DNA of 60,000 nucleotides from positions 2,011,973 to 2,071,972 of the forward strand of contig NC_049981.1 of the NCBI RefSeq assembly GCF_000003815.2. Reading direction: 5' to 3'. Of the stretch, positions 1 to 14,100 are shown one piece after another. The notes beneath the pieces were generated by a model, which was given only the letters and a program-made list of their open reading frames with translations, was not told where the DNA came from and made no database searches. The translations under genes and the position numbers were made by a program. The stretch comes from Branchiostoma floridae (lineage: Eukaryota > Chordata > Leptocardii > Amphioxiformes > Branchiostomatidae). Position 1 is the first letter of the stretch, and each line of letters opens with the position of its first letter.

Positions 1-557
1 GTACTCTTGGGAATCCTACAGTAGGCAAGGACCAAAAGGTATAGATCATATCATAGTTGAAACATGATAAATAACAAAGATACTATAATAATGCCCAATG
101 AAGATCATCGAATACCAGAGAGACAAAAAAGCTTCTCTGGTTGATTACTCATAGTTCTTTGCTAGTCTTTGCTAGGTCAGGTAAAGTATTGCAATCTGTA
201 AGTTTGAATGCTTAACTTTGTTATGATACTATGTTTCTATGAAACTATTTTACGTACTTTTAAGGTTTCTACCTCTAGAGACTAGATTAACACTTAGTAC
301 TTCATACAAAATATTTGCTGGTCAGGTTTTGTGATTTGTAAGTTTGAATGCTTTATCATCATACGAATTGTTTCTATAAAACTATTATTATATTACATGC
401 TAAATGTTTCAATCTCTAAAGACTAGATTAACACTTTAAGTTAGTACTTCATGCAAAGTCTTTGCTAAGACTGGTCAAGTTTTGTGATCTGTAAGTTTGG
501 TAAAGGAACTATTATTAAGGTAGGTAGGTTTGCTTTTATTAATGTTCTAAGACTGAC
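1..557. other. Intron sequence at left edge
   Basis: Part of the intron after the last visible AMOP exon. AT-rich. Two related stretches occur at about 188-295 and 330-440 (gtttgaatgctt..., tttctat(g/a)aaactatt..., ctagagactagattaacact), indicating a local duplication of about 140 bp, with a third partial start at 480-500. No coding sequence seen. Confidence 0.6.
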
Positions 558-2182
558 CGCAGCATATCGGTGCATGTTGCCGGCCCAGACGGAGTTGAAA
601 ATGAAGGCTCCGTTGCGACGATAGCAACAGACGTTGTTTCCTCCTGTAAACAAAAACAAATAAATAGATAAGCAAACAACTCAGTACAGTACTATTATAA
701 TACAGCTTGTACCTACTGCACAGAACTGTTGTGTTATGTCTAAAGGTAGTTTACTGGGTATGTACATTTGTAGACCAAACAAGTGTCAATAATGATATCT
801 ACAAGTCTGAAACAAGAACTACTCTTGCTAGGGGTCCCGAACACACACCTTGCTCTTTGCCTGAGAACTTATCAACGACTCAAAAATCAAGACCACAGCA
901 TGTCAAGAACATGTGATATTAAAACCAAAAGTTCCACTGCAGTACATTACAAGCTGCTAGGGGGCCCAAAATCTAGTTATTTCCAAATCGCGTGAATATC
1001 TACCCAGACCAAATATACCATGACAACCCATCCAGACATTCTCAAGTAATGCTGTTCATACACAAAGATACAAATGCTACAAAAATTTACCTTCTTGGAG
1101 AAGGTAATAAACAAGTGACAGATGAAAAAAGTACTGTGTTCCTCACCGTCTGTGAATCCTGAGTTGTCCCTCTGCTCGAAGCAGACCCGCCGGTTGTCCT
1201 CTGTGTTTGGGAGCTGGCGGAAACGCTGATCCAGCCCTGCGTGGGTCCGGGTCAGAGGGCACGATATCACACTGGAGTAGAGGGAAGGGTCCGGCTCTCT
1301 CTGGTGGGTGGGGGGCAGTAAAATATAAATTTGTAGGAAGTCATCATCAGGCAATATAAGTAGACTTTTTGTACAACTGTGTGATTTAATTGTGGCATTT
1401 AATGGCAGATATGCATATCTTTTAATAATTTGAAGACAATCTTGTATCTTTGGAATATCATACAGAACTTGAGTGTTATTCATTCAGAATTCAGGTGTGT
1501 GATGATATACAAGTCATGTTCTTCTTCTTAGCTTTTACAAGTTGTGATACAAAAGACAATATAGAACTATCTGATCTGAAGTGAACACCTGTGAATAAGG
1601 AGTGACCAATATTTTTGCTGGTCCCTTAGATTATTTTGCCATCGACAAAAATGACAGAGAAGACAGATGCTATGTACAGTATTTACAGGTGCATTGAACC
1701 AGGGAAATTCAATAAGCACAATGAACAGTGAACAATGAACAATTACAACTGCAATCCTTTCCGGTAGCGTGCATGAAGGGTGAGCAACACAGCTGTAATG
1801 ACACAGCTTCTAGATCCAAAGGAAATGCCACTTACCACTTGACTATCACACTCTATTAAGTAAAGTTTGTCCTGTCGTGACACTACCTTCTGAGAAAAGT
1901 TGAACATAAAGTTTTGCAGTTTGCTTGTTTGTTTCATCCAGATCTCCATTAGTGTAATTACATGTCGCTTCACTATTCTAACTGGACTGTAATAATACAT
2001 TGACACTGACCTTGTACCAGTCTGCGCACCAGAGTCTGGGGTTGACCCAGTCAGCCGGGTTGTCGTCCACCTGCACCACCCTGATGCCTGTCCGGTTAGT
2101 GGTGGGGGAAACTTTCCTGTCCATACAGTACACGTTAGGTTCCGAGCAGTCTTTGGTGCCATTTGAAAACACTGCCTTAGTC
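558..2182 (-). CDS. Post-NIDO segment and AMOP domain (5' part), exons 2011-2182, 1147-1300, 558-643
   Basis: Exon 2011-2182 (172 bp, phase 2->0) continues from NIDO with sequons NGT and NRT and ends RLWCADWYK, the likely start of AMOP. Exon 1147-1300 (154 bp, 0->1) has [16 protein letters not shown] and RRVCFEQ. Exon 558-643 (86 bp, 1->0) has [14 protein letters not shown] and MHRYAA. The CW/WY start, CP-L-T...A..D.RF and CCY..G segments match AMOP of MUC4/SUSD2. CPLT stands where several AMOPs have CPCT. The domain is unfinished: more exons, probably including vWD, are expected left of position 1. Confidence 0.85.
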
Positions 2183-5100
2183 CTGCAATGGTTGATAAAC
2201 ATTATATGTCTTAGTCCTGCAATGGTTAACAATTTCTCTTAATTCCTCTTAAAAAGCATTTAGTACACGTCAGGTCCTGAGCAGTCTTTGGTTCCATTTG
2301 AAAACACTGCCTGAGTCCTGCAATGGTTGATAAACATTATAAGTCTTAGTCCTGCAATGGTTAACAATTTCTCTTGACATTTCCTCTTAACAAGCATATA
2401 ACACACAAGGTCCCAAGCAGTCTTTGGTGCTGTTTGGACATACTGTCTAAGTCAATGGTTAGTTTATCAATTTGGACATACTGTCAATGGTTAGAAAATA
2501 TAAAGTCTTAGCCCTACAATGGTTAATAAACATCGTCTTAGCCCTGTAATGCTCTTGGCAACCATAGTGTAGATGTTAGGGCCCCAACAGTCTTTGGTGC
2601 CGTTTGGAAACACTCTTAGTCCTGCAATTGTTAATCAACACTGTCTTATGTCTAAAAGGGTTAAAAAACTGTCTTAGCCCTGAAAACTTCTTTGATCAGA
2701 AAGGCAAAATTATCTCGGTATTCACATCTATACTATACAGTCTGAAAAGTGTTGTCTGTAAGGATGTTTTTTCCCTGCAATGCTTTAAAGAGGATCTGTC
2801 CTTGGTGCTGAACACATTATTGCTAGTGCACTGAGGCAGTGTAAGAAACACAATAGTGGAACCAACCCAAAACTTCTTAAATGCATCTTAAATGCATCTT
2901 AAATGCAACAAAACAAGTGCCCATGAGAATCTCCTCATTTCCTTTGTGATAATAATGGATTTTTAAATAAACAAACAAACAAAGAAAACAAACAAACAAA
3001 ACAAACCTGGAGCCTTCAGCCTCATCCACGAGAATCCCTCCGTCCGTACCCTTGGTTACCATGCCGACAAAGGCGGGCCATTTCCCACCCACCAGGTTGT
3101 TAGGGGTGATCTGAGGGTCCCATCGCATCCCGCCGTCTGCGTAGTACATACCCAGGTACGTGTGGACGTTATCGGTCACCAGGGCGGCTTGGAAAGTGTT
3201 CGTCTGCGAGAGACATTTGAATTAGCGTGGCATACAATCTGTTTGGCAAATGAATAATTTCATCTGTATGTATGTAAATTAATGACAAAGCTCTTTTCTG
3301 ACAAACAAGTAGTACAACAGCCAACAATTTGGTGATCGCAACTGACACACTGCAGCAGTGACATCTAGCTGTAGTGTGGGGTACTGCAGCAGTGACACCT
3401 AGCTGCTTTGTGGAGTTCTGCAGAAGTGTGAAGTAAATTTTAGAACCATTCAGTATTGCATTGAGGAAGGTAACAGACATTCACCACGTTGTTGCCTGTT
3501 GTACCACTTTGGTTGCAAATAAAGGACTGTGTTATTCAGTATGCTTTGTATAAGTTTGTGACTTCAAGCAGCGATGGTCAAAATTATCATTTTACATGAG
3601 GATATTTTTGCTTATGTGGTGAAGAGATCTAGTTCTAATCTGTTCCTCTTCTACTATCAGATTGACTTCAAACACCAGAGCACTTTTGATGCTCTCTTTC
3701 AAGTTTCTTGTGAATCCTATTGAGCGATAGACTAAATATAGTGCAGTTCTTCCCACAATGTAGTGCATTTTATCACATTGTAGAGGGTGGATTGCATTTA
3801 AACTGCACAGAAAGCGTTATCGAATGTTGACAACTTGTGATATCATTGTGAAGAAAGAGATGAAAGAAAAAAGAAGCCTTAGCTTGGCAAGTCATTACCT
3901 TAATCTCATGTGAGACATGCGTTCCATTTGATGCCTTCAGAATAGTAGTAGATAAAAGCCCATTCCAGTGAGAAATAGAGGTAGGAAGTTTGAAATATTA
4001 AAACATTGATTAACAGAATGTTCGCATAGTACAAAGTCAGGGCATGCAATACAGATAAAATATAAGCAAAGATGAACAGGAAAAGTAAGTCAGCAAGTTA
4101 GCTTGTTAAGTTTCAAACCTCCACATCCTTGAAAGATTCTTGTTTTGCCAGCTTTGTTAGGAGAGACATGATCAAAATATAATGATGTTGATCTAAATCT
4201 TGAATGTTAAAACAAAGATATAGGCTACTGGTTGGGGAATTGTACATCACTATGTCTAGAGCGCCTTGCAAGATGGACAGTGGAGTCTATTGTCCTTTCA
4301 AAGACTTTACCAAGGCATATGTTGGAGTATTACTTTACCACAGTCAAGTGAGGAAGTTAAAAAAGTTCCTTTAGTAAAGGCAAATTATTATGTCCTGCTA
4401 AGATTAGTCTTTGATTGTTTCAAGAGAGGTCAATCCCAGCAAAACTAGCCTGTGTTTACACAAGCTCTCGCCGGCTGGGCTTAATGACCCCCTCCCTCCG
4501 AGAGGCGGCAATCTTAGGGCCGGCCGCTAGGGGCACGATTTTAGTCCGGCTACAGCAAAACTAGCTTGATATATATGTAAATTTCATAATGTAGTGTAGC
4601 ATAAGGCAGTGGCACATCATTGTATCTAATATGCAAAATAATATCTTGTAGTACATGATTTGTTACGTGAATTTGCCATATATCCTTCTCTCTCTCATTC
4701 TCAATTAACTAGCCCTTGGGCATGTATTCACAGCAATGTTTACTCAAAAATGCAACAGTTGTTGATAAATGTCTGGTACCTTGAGGTTGATGTTATTCCT
4801 GGCGACCTCCCCTGCCATGGCCATGTTCTCCCAGGTCACCACCAGAACAAACGTGGGGTCGAAGTTCTCCACTCCAAAATGGTTCTGTATGTTTTCTGAT
4901 GCCACGCTGAACACCTCGTCATAGTTAGGGGTGCCGGGGGTGTAGGGGAAGTACCAAACCTGGGGAAAAAGTGAAGAAAAATTATCATCAAGGGCTATTT
5001 CATAGGTTATAGGACATTTTGGAGCAAAAGTCTGGCAAAAGGATGATAAACATAGATCTGAAGTACCATAACTGATGAACGGGAGAATACAATACTTCAT

Positions 5101-8100
5101 AGAAAGGCATCTTTCTAAAATCTTGTACTATGTTTGATCTAAAACCAAACAAACTTACATTTTATCTTAGACTAATAGTAAGCTGCAAATACTCCATTAT
5201 GTACCATTCAATTCTTACACTTGTTTTTTTGTGCTATGTATAGTTGAAGAATACTTTACAAGTCAAGTTACATCAAGTTGTTGAACTTTTGTTGTGACAA
5301 TAAAGATTTCTGTAAGTAAAATGGCTAAAGTCAATCCCACCTTAGATGGGTACCCCCTCCCCATGGCACTGTCTGCCCAGAATGGCGCAAACACTGCTAG
5401 CAGAGGTCCATCAAAGGCTTCCCTGGACATGGTCGGGTGCCGGAAAATCTTCTTTGCCGCCCCATCACGACGAGAAGTGAAGCTGGTGGCCACGATAACT
5501 CCGTCTTCCAAGACCTGCAACAGCGAGAAATATTAGAGTCTAACTTTGATATCAAGCCATGTTGAATGATTACACGGATGACATCAATCGTGCATCAATT
5601 TTTGTCAGTTTCCAAAAATAAGAAAACGTTTTCCACCATGCTTTGAATCGTACAAAGTAGCTGTAAAAGGAGGGAATACATACCGCAGATTAAAAGAAAA
5701 ATATATCGGGAAACATACACTAATGTCAACATCAATTCCAATGTCAAAGCACACTGTGAAAACAAAAATGAAGAATCTCTAGTTTGGTATTCAATACTCT
5801 GTGCTTGTCATTTGTTCAGCCTTCCAGATCACTTAGATTTTTAAATAAAATTAAAATACTGAATGTAACTTTTTTGGGGGCCTTTTTTTATTTACAAGAG
5901 AATACCCTACACACAAATTGAAAAAAAAGGACTTAGATAATTATATGTAGAACATACGTAGAGAGAGTTGGCGAGCTGCCCGCCTCGGATGGGAAGTCCG
6001 TTTGGTACAGGAATGAGCGGGGAAACGGCATCACGACGAGGTAGTGCCAGGAGTGGGTAGTGCCCCGCAAAGGCGCCGTACGGGAACAAACGCTGCTCTG
6101 TAAGATGGAACCAAACAAGACAGACTTATCGTGTTGAATATCTATACTGACAGACAACAGTATGCACATGTATCTTTTTGACAACAACTTGTTGAATCAG
6201 TTTATAAGCTCTATTCCATTGATTTTACTTGTAAATGAGAGTAAAAAAATCTTTAGCTGGGAAAGATTACAAAGTTATTTTTTAGAAACTTTTACTAAAT
6301 CCAAAATTTATGTTAAATTGGGATTGTGGGATTAGACTGTTCATAATGATGGTTACGTATACGTTATCAAATATGGTTTTCAATGTGCCTGAAGAGTCAA
6401 GTCTATGCTTAAGACACGTCGATGTAGGTTAGACATTCAGGTAATACGATACGCCAAAAAGCAGTTACTCAAGCAACTGGATATGATTTTGAAAACGGTC
6501 AGACGTTTCAACTAGCATCCACTAGTTTTTGACAGTTATGTTTAAGTCAAACAAAGTTCACATACCTTTGCACTCCCCAGGGAACCCTGTTCCTTTACGT
6601 GAAACACTCATGTACCCAGTACGGCACTGACAGGTGTAGGAGCCGACCTCGTTCACACATTCAGCGTTTTCATCACACTGGTACTCTCCCGTGGTGCATT
6701 CATCAACATCTGGGAAGGAAGGGCAAGAGATAGAGTTAAACTGCCAAGCCCTGATATATCCAGCATACAGATATATGTCCTGTGTGCCACGCACAGATAT
6801 CATCATCATCATCCGGGAGTGCTGGTTGCCATGACTCTCTTCCTCCATCCTTCCCTATCCTCCATAGCTTTGGGCAGTTCTTCAGCCGAGCAGGCAGAAT
6901 AAACGCACAGATATAACCAGGATAAAGTATCCCCACGGAAGTTAGCTGTTTGAGGGTTTCTTTTCAGGGTTACTGATGAAACCCTGGCACTAAGAGCATT
7001 TTATTGTGCTTAAACTCTGGCAGTTTAAGGGTTAAGAGGAGCACTGCAAGGAAGAAAATGCTTAGTTCCTTAGAACTTGGTAATTACTGATGATGAAGAA
7101 ATTCTCGCTAAATTAGATTGAGCATCTTGTCACAACCTTATCTAACTCAAAGTTTTGTTCGAAGCTGTCTAGTTTAAAAAGATAAGCTTTCTTCTATGAT
7201 ACAGTGTATTTCTACACACAATAAGAAATGTTCAAGCAGTTACCCACCCTCACACTCCCCCACTGTCCCTGTACCAGTGTACCCAGGTTTACAGGAGCAG
7301 GTGAAACTGCCCCGTGTGTCTGTGCAGATAGCCAGCTGTCGGTCACAGTTGTTGGTGCCCCACCAGCACTCATTGATGTCTGAAAGGGGATTAGCATTTT
7401 GTTTAATCATCATTCTATGTCCCACCAAGACATTTCCTTTAATTCATCTGTGACATTTTAATGTAAAAATCTAGCAAGAGAAAGGTTGAAGACAAAAATG
7501 GAGGGCTGTGAGCACAACTTGCACTGAAACTTGAAATGCAATGTGTTGAAGGTACATTTCATCCTTTCAATGTCAGAAAATCGTTTGCAAGCCATGAGAA
7601 CACTGCTTTTCTGTCTCTCTCCAGTACCACGTTTTTCAACTTATGAGAATTGTCATTTCATCACATACAACAATAAACACTACACAGTTTTAACCCGAAG
7701 GACATAGGCACCCAGTGGACTGCCATCAGGTCACAACATCTATACGTGGTCGTCGTAGTCGTATCCATTTTTGATTATACTGCTGCTGGGATCCCTGTGC
7801 AGGGGTAGGCAGCAGTCGGATAGTCTTCACACTGTGCTTCCATGCGGCTGGTCTGTCCAGTGAGTCCAACTCTGGGCTTCAACTTCATGGTTTGCCTCGA
7901 TGGCCGGACCCTACCTTCCACACCCGCAAGTCAGCGAAGCCGGAGACACTACCGGCTACTTGTCGGTGACTGCTACCGGCACTGCCTGTGCCTTTATCTG
8001 TATGAAGACTTTCCATTTCGGTTTGGATAGGGCTTAACACCCTTTTTTACGGCCGGATATCTACGTAATGCGTCTAACCCTCACAACACGGAACAACTGC

Positions 8101-11100
8101 TGCCCACCACTGTGCTGTAAAATCAAATACTGGAGACTTGTATAACTATGATGATAACAAAAGACTTACTGATGCAGAGCCTCTTGCTGCGTTGTTCCAG
8201 TATGTACCCTGCCTGACAGCCACACTTGTAACCGTCGTCTGTCACGGCACAGGTCGACACGTCTGCGGGGGAGCAGGGGTTGGACGAAGAACAAGACAGG
8301 GCAGCTGTGGAACGATTGAACGAACATCAAAAAGACTCATTAGATAACGATTATATGGAAAGATAAATTCAATGCCATTTATGAATATATGTAGATCAAC
8401 TGATGAACAATTGGATGACAAAATGACTGGAAAAGACAGTGTTTGGTTAGATGATTGTCGATGAATGAAACAATGGATCAATTGGAGAAGAATCAAAATT
8501 TAAAAAAAATTGCATGAATGATTGAATAAATAAATGGTTTGAATGAATGATTAGATGATTTGAATAATAGAATGAAGGAGTAAATGGATGAGGAAGCAAT
8601 GAGACAGATGCCAACTTGGATGATTTGAAGATTGATACACAAGACCTGAAAAGGGCAAAATTGTCATTTAGCAGGCTACTTTACTATCAAGCATTACCTA
8701 GCTCGATTGAAAGTTAGCTGATTTTTAAAAATACATTTGCAACAAATATGTTGTTTCCAAAGGATGTCATCCAGCCTATTATACGGTCTGAGAGATCGTA
8801 ATATTTCCTTACGTTTGCAGGTCCTGTTGTTTTGTGGGTCCAGTTCGAAGAACGGCGGGCAGTGGCAGATGTAAGACCCGACTGTGTTGTTACAGAGGTT
8901 AGAACAGCCGCTTAGACCACTGCTGCACTCATCCGTATCTGTAAGGCAATTTGAAAAATAACGATTTGAATGCTTGATCTTTATTCAAGGTCTTACAAGG
9001 CGAAATTGAGAAAAATATACACTGAAGGTGTTTTCTTTATTACAAAATGAGTCAAAACTGCTATAACCATTTGTAACTGTACAATTGCAATTGCCAATGG
9101 GTATAATGATAGTATGTGGCCCAAGTACTGTAAGTGCAGAAATTTTCGCGGTGGTCATATGTTTGCATTTTTTGCATTGCCAATTCATTGCAAACTTAAA
9201 ACCACCTGCAACATTTTTCCATGGCAGTAAGAGACTACAGTGCGGGGTTCTACCACGAACTCAAACCACTGCGAACAGTCCTTTCTCTTGCTACCTCGAA
9301 ATTAAATGCATTTTCGGTACATAAAACACAATCATGACAATAATTTACATGCAAGGAAGATGAAATAAGAATCATTATCCTTACAAGATACAAACCAGTA
9401 CACATGAAGCTTACAATGAAACCCTTCTAATTCATCACACCTGCCTGTAAGAATGTTGGACTCACCTGTACAGTGTGTGGCGTTGATTTTCTCGTATCCA
9501 CGGTCACACCTGCACTTGAAATCGCCCGGGAAGTTGTGGCACTTCGCGTGGGGTCCGCAAGCCGACTTCGTGGCATTACATTCGTTTATGTCTGAACATT
9601 TGAAAGGTAAGAAACACAAGTTTTAACTCAGGGTATTAAGTGGTCAATACTATTGATATGTTCTTTATGCTATCTTCGTGAGTACATTATATCGTAAAAA
9701 ATGTTTGACATCCTTTCATTGCAGTCAAATTAATAAAAGAATGTCAAAAATGAAATCAAACAATCTGACAAAATTTCAGAATAGAAAGACAGTCATCATA
9801 CAATTCAAGGATTTGCAAAATAATTCATCTTTAAAAATGCTTTGCCATTGTTCTCATCATTGAATCTACACACGATATCATAAATATTATCATAGTTCAA
9901 GATACATAAAGAAAATCACAATGTGGACTGGAGTATTTGCAAGCAAATACATAATGCTATCCTTCAAAAGGTCTAGCCTAACAAACTACTGCTCTTTCTA
10001 TTATTACTTAAACACATTTCATGGCTACTAACCCCTCAGGCTTTGTCCTGCCACTTACTACATAAAAGAATAACCCCCAAGGGATGGGGAACAACAGACG
10101 TTAAACTGCATGGATAGTGAGTGAGTGAGAGTTATCAAACACTGCAGAGAGTCAGCTACTTTACCAGTAACCATGGTGACAACCATATAGCAAAGGTTGT
10201 TGACCTTATTTGTGTGGAACAGAAGAACAATTTGTTTCCCCTCTGTGAAGGTAAAAAGTTAAAGTTAAAGTCCTTCCCGCGCCTGATGGCGCATAGGGCG
10301 GCGCCCATCTCCGTTTCAGTAGCCCTTGGGCCACACAACGCAATCACTACAGCAGGGGGCTAGTCCACTGGTAGTGGTGTGTGTTCAACTTCTATACTCT
10401 TTCCCAAATACTGAGTGCTAAGCAGAGAAAGCAGCATGTACCATTTTTAAAGTCTTAGGTATGACTCGGCCGGGGATCGACCTCACAACCTACCGAATAC
10501 AAGGCGAACACTCTACCCACTCGGCCATTGCACCGGTATATTTACCTGTGAAGGTAAATAGAACGAAAATCGTCTGTGCTTACCTCTGCATTCCCCAGGG
10601 AAGCCAGTCCCATTGACCGCTGTGCTATTGTAGCCAGGCTTGCAATCACAGGTGTAGGAGCCAAACAGGTTTCTGCACACCGCATTACGGTCACACCTGT
10701 ACTGGCCTGTAGCACACTCATCAACATCTGTACAAGCAAACAAATAGATAAACAAACAGGTCTGTACTTTGCCATGGTGGTACTACGGCAAGTTTCTGCA
10801 CTACTGTCACACCTGTGTCAGCCATTTTTCCACTACTTTGAAAACAAACAAATAAAAGTAATGGTTCCATCTGTATGTATTTTCCTGTGTCATACATCAA
10901 CATCAGTACAAATAAGGCCATACCAATTTAGTTTGTTGGTTCTCGGATTTTTTCAGAAAAAAATTGAAGCGACAGGGCGAAAAAAAAAAAAAACTTGCAA
11001 CAAGTTGGGGGTCAGGCCCAGACCCCATGGTATACGTGTGCTAAAAATAGTTTATCTGTTATAATATGATATAATATATTTCGTTCTAGTTAACTATCTA

Positions 11101-14100
11101 ATTTTTATCTTACCAGTATAATGTTAGTATTTTTTACAGAAATTAAGCTTATTTTGTATTTAATTTAGTAGAATTTCTATTTTAACTACAACAACAACAA
11201 CAACAAATTTCATATAAGTTTGTCTCTAGAAATAAAAATAAAAACATTGCTGGAATTATTTGCCCTCCATGTTGGTTAAAATCCATACATCCAAGGCTCT
11301 AAATACATTTCATGGTGAACTGGTGCAGATGAAAAAAATCATAAATACACTTGCACTCCCCAAAATATAAATGCACAACCAAAAGTACTAAAGTCTTATA
11401 ATATACTATAAACCATATATTAATTCTCCCTTTTTTTGTTACATGTACAATTGTTTGTTAGCAAAAAATTAGATGCAACTTGATAAAAACCTCCTTGAAA
11501 AAACCCAGTGACCCTTCACTGTATTACAGTACAAGTCAAGAGCTGTGAAGTCTGATAGTAAGATAGGGGGCGCTGCTGCACACTTCACAAAATGGCTGCC
11601 GCTCGGTTTGTTTACTCCATTATCGGACGGCTTTCAGACGAATTTCTACCTGTCAGGCATACCAAAACATGTTGACTATGGAGGTACAAGAGTGAGAAAA
11701 AGTATTACTTATTTATTGAGTCGTTTATTTGGGTGCCGATTTCTGTGTTTCAGTTGAAAATTTACTGTGTGTTTGAGCACATGCTCCTGAGCCATGATTT
11801 AATATGAACTTCTGCTACGTTACTTGTCCATGTGTATCTCATATTTACGATGATTTATGTGTTCCTAATTATGTTTTGCAACAAACTAGAAATGAATAAA
11901 TTGGTAACAAAGGATTTGGGGGGAGAAAAAATAAATCTACTGGTACTTCCAGATGTTCTGAACCCGATAGTTTGTCAGCAACAGGCAACTGAATGGAGTG
12001 GTGGATCTGATCCGATTTTTTTTTTTTTTTTGAAATTGGGTAAAATAGAAGCGGCGATTCCGAGAACCAACTGATTAAATTGGTGTGGCCTAAGCTTAGA
12101 ATGTAACCAAAAAATAGCAAACTTAAAGCGTTATTGGCTCTTAATTTATTCTGACTTACCAACAAGTGTGTTAGGAGTGATGCATGGTACGTCTTCTTCA
12201 GGCAGGGGCATCCCGTCACAGTCGAATGGCCAGGGTGTGTCCAGACTGGCCAGGACGTGCTCGCAGCTCGCCTGGATCTGTCTACAGAACTTTCTGCACA
12301 CGGACAGACGGCGCCCGCCCTCGCACTTTGGCGTCACCGCCGCACACACCGCAAAGTGGATGTGCTCATGACATTTGCTGGAATAAAGATAGCCATAATT
12401 AAGCATCTAAAAAACAACCTTTACCAAAAGATGCTGAAAATGTAGTTTGCCTCAAATCAAAGGAGAAACACTTTTCCAATGCTGCCACTGCAATAAACAA
12501 GTATAGAACTAGATGGGTTCCAAACCATTTCAATACCATGGGCAGTCTACCATTTTCCCTCATTTTCATACAAATCATCACACCTGTTAGCTAGCATGCT
12601 AATCTTGATCCTGTCAGTCACAAACAAACAAACAAACAAACAAACAAACAAACATAATCACTGTCTGCATAGCAATGTCTATTTCAGAGACAATTTTTGA
12701 CAGTCAATTTATTCAATCTATGTGACAAACAAACAAACAAACAAACAACATCAGTGTCTGCATAGCAGCTTCTGTTTCAGCACCAAGGGCAGAAACTATT
12801 GAGAGTCAGTTCACCAATCTCTCTCACAAACAACAAACAAATAAACAAACAAAATCATGGTTCCTCATACCTGTTAGCCAGCAGACTGAGCAAGATCCCG
12901 GTGTCCCTGTCTGCCTGGATGGTCAGCTGACCCGGGTGGCCCAGCATGTTGGGGAATCGGGTCGCCTTCCACGGCATGTCCAGGCACAGGGGCAGGGTGA
13001 TGGGCTGGCAACCTGCAGGGGTAAAGGTTAGAGGTCAGGTCATAGGTCAGAGTCATTTAAGGTCTCGGTTCGGAATTTTTTTAACAATTCGGGGCCAATT
13101 TCGACTGTCTCTCAGAAAAGCACTAGTCTCAAGACATTGTTTTTCAGAAAATTCAATGTGTCTGACAGAAAAGAGTATCTTGTTGCTGACTGACTGACTT
13201 AGTCAACATTTTCTGTAGAAATGTTATTTTTGGTAAAAAACATCAATAAAATAGAATTTTTACCCAATAATTGCTAATTTTGGGGCATTCTTTACAGGCC
13301 GCTACACAGAAAAATAATTTTCCCGAGATAATGACTGATATGGAAATGAAGCTCATGATTTCAAATGATACATAGGGACACATTCATTGGTGAGGGCAAG
13401 TGGCAAGAAAATTGATGAATTGAATCTTGAAATAATTTTTTTGTTTCATTGTCACGGATCTTACCTTCACATTTGGACTGCAGTACGTCCTCCAGTCTGC
13501 CCGGGATGTTCGCAAAGCTCGCCAGGCCGGACTGAAGACTCTGCGCCAGGGAGGATGCCTCACTGCTCAACTGGGGCTCACATGCTGGCAAAATGAGAAT
13601 GTATCTTCAGTCACTTTAATTCCCCAAAACTAGGTGGTCTGGTAGTTAGGGTTTTGACTTAAATCCCTAGCACTGGTACCAATGTTGTAACATAGGCAAA
13701 GGCATTTTACAGCAATTACCTCGCTCCATTCAGTTTTATGTCGTCATGTATAGTACAGGGCTGTCTCCAGTTATAAATTTTTTCCATTCCTCCCTTGTTT
13801 GAGAGCCTGTGTTGCTGATTTTCCTTGTAAAATCTGCCATTTTTAGCATATGAAAACACATATTCATTAATTTTTATGGACTGAAATTCAGATTTTTTTG
13901 ACAGATGGGGTGAAGTTTTTGACTGTCTCAACAAGCAAATTTCCGTCCCAGGACAAAGGGACAGGTTCTGGAGAGTGCCCCAGTATTGTACATATACTAA
14001 TTAATGGCTAAAGGCAAGTTTATTGATTAATTGAAAAGCGGTTAAACATTGGCTATACTCACGACAGTCCTCCTCATCCTCGCCTAGCGGGCAGTCCTGT

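Noticed and set aside
10430-10540. tRNA gene on the minus strand
   Set aside because: Same reason: SINE head with conserved core downstream.
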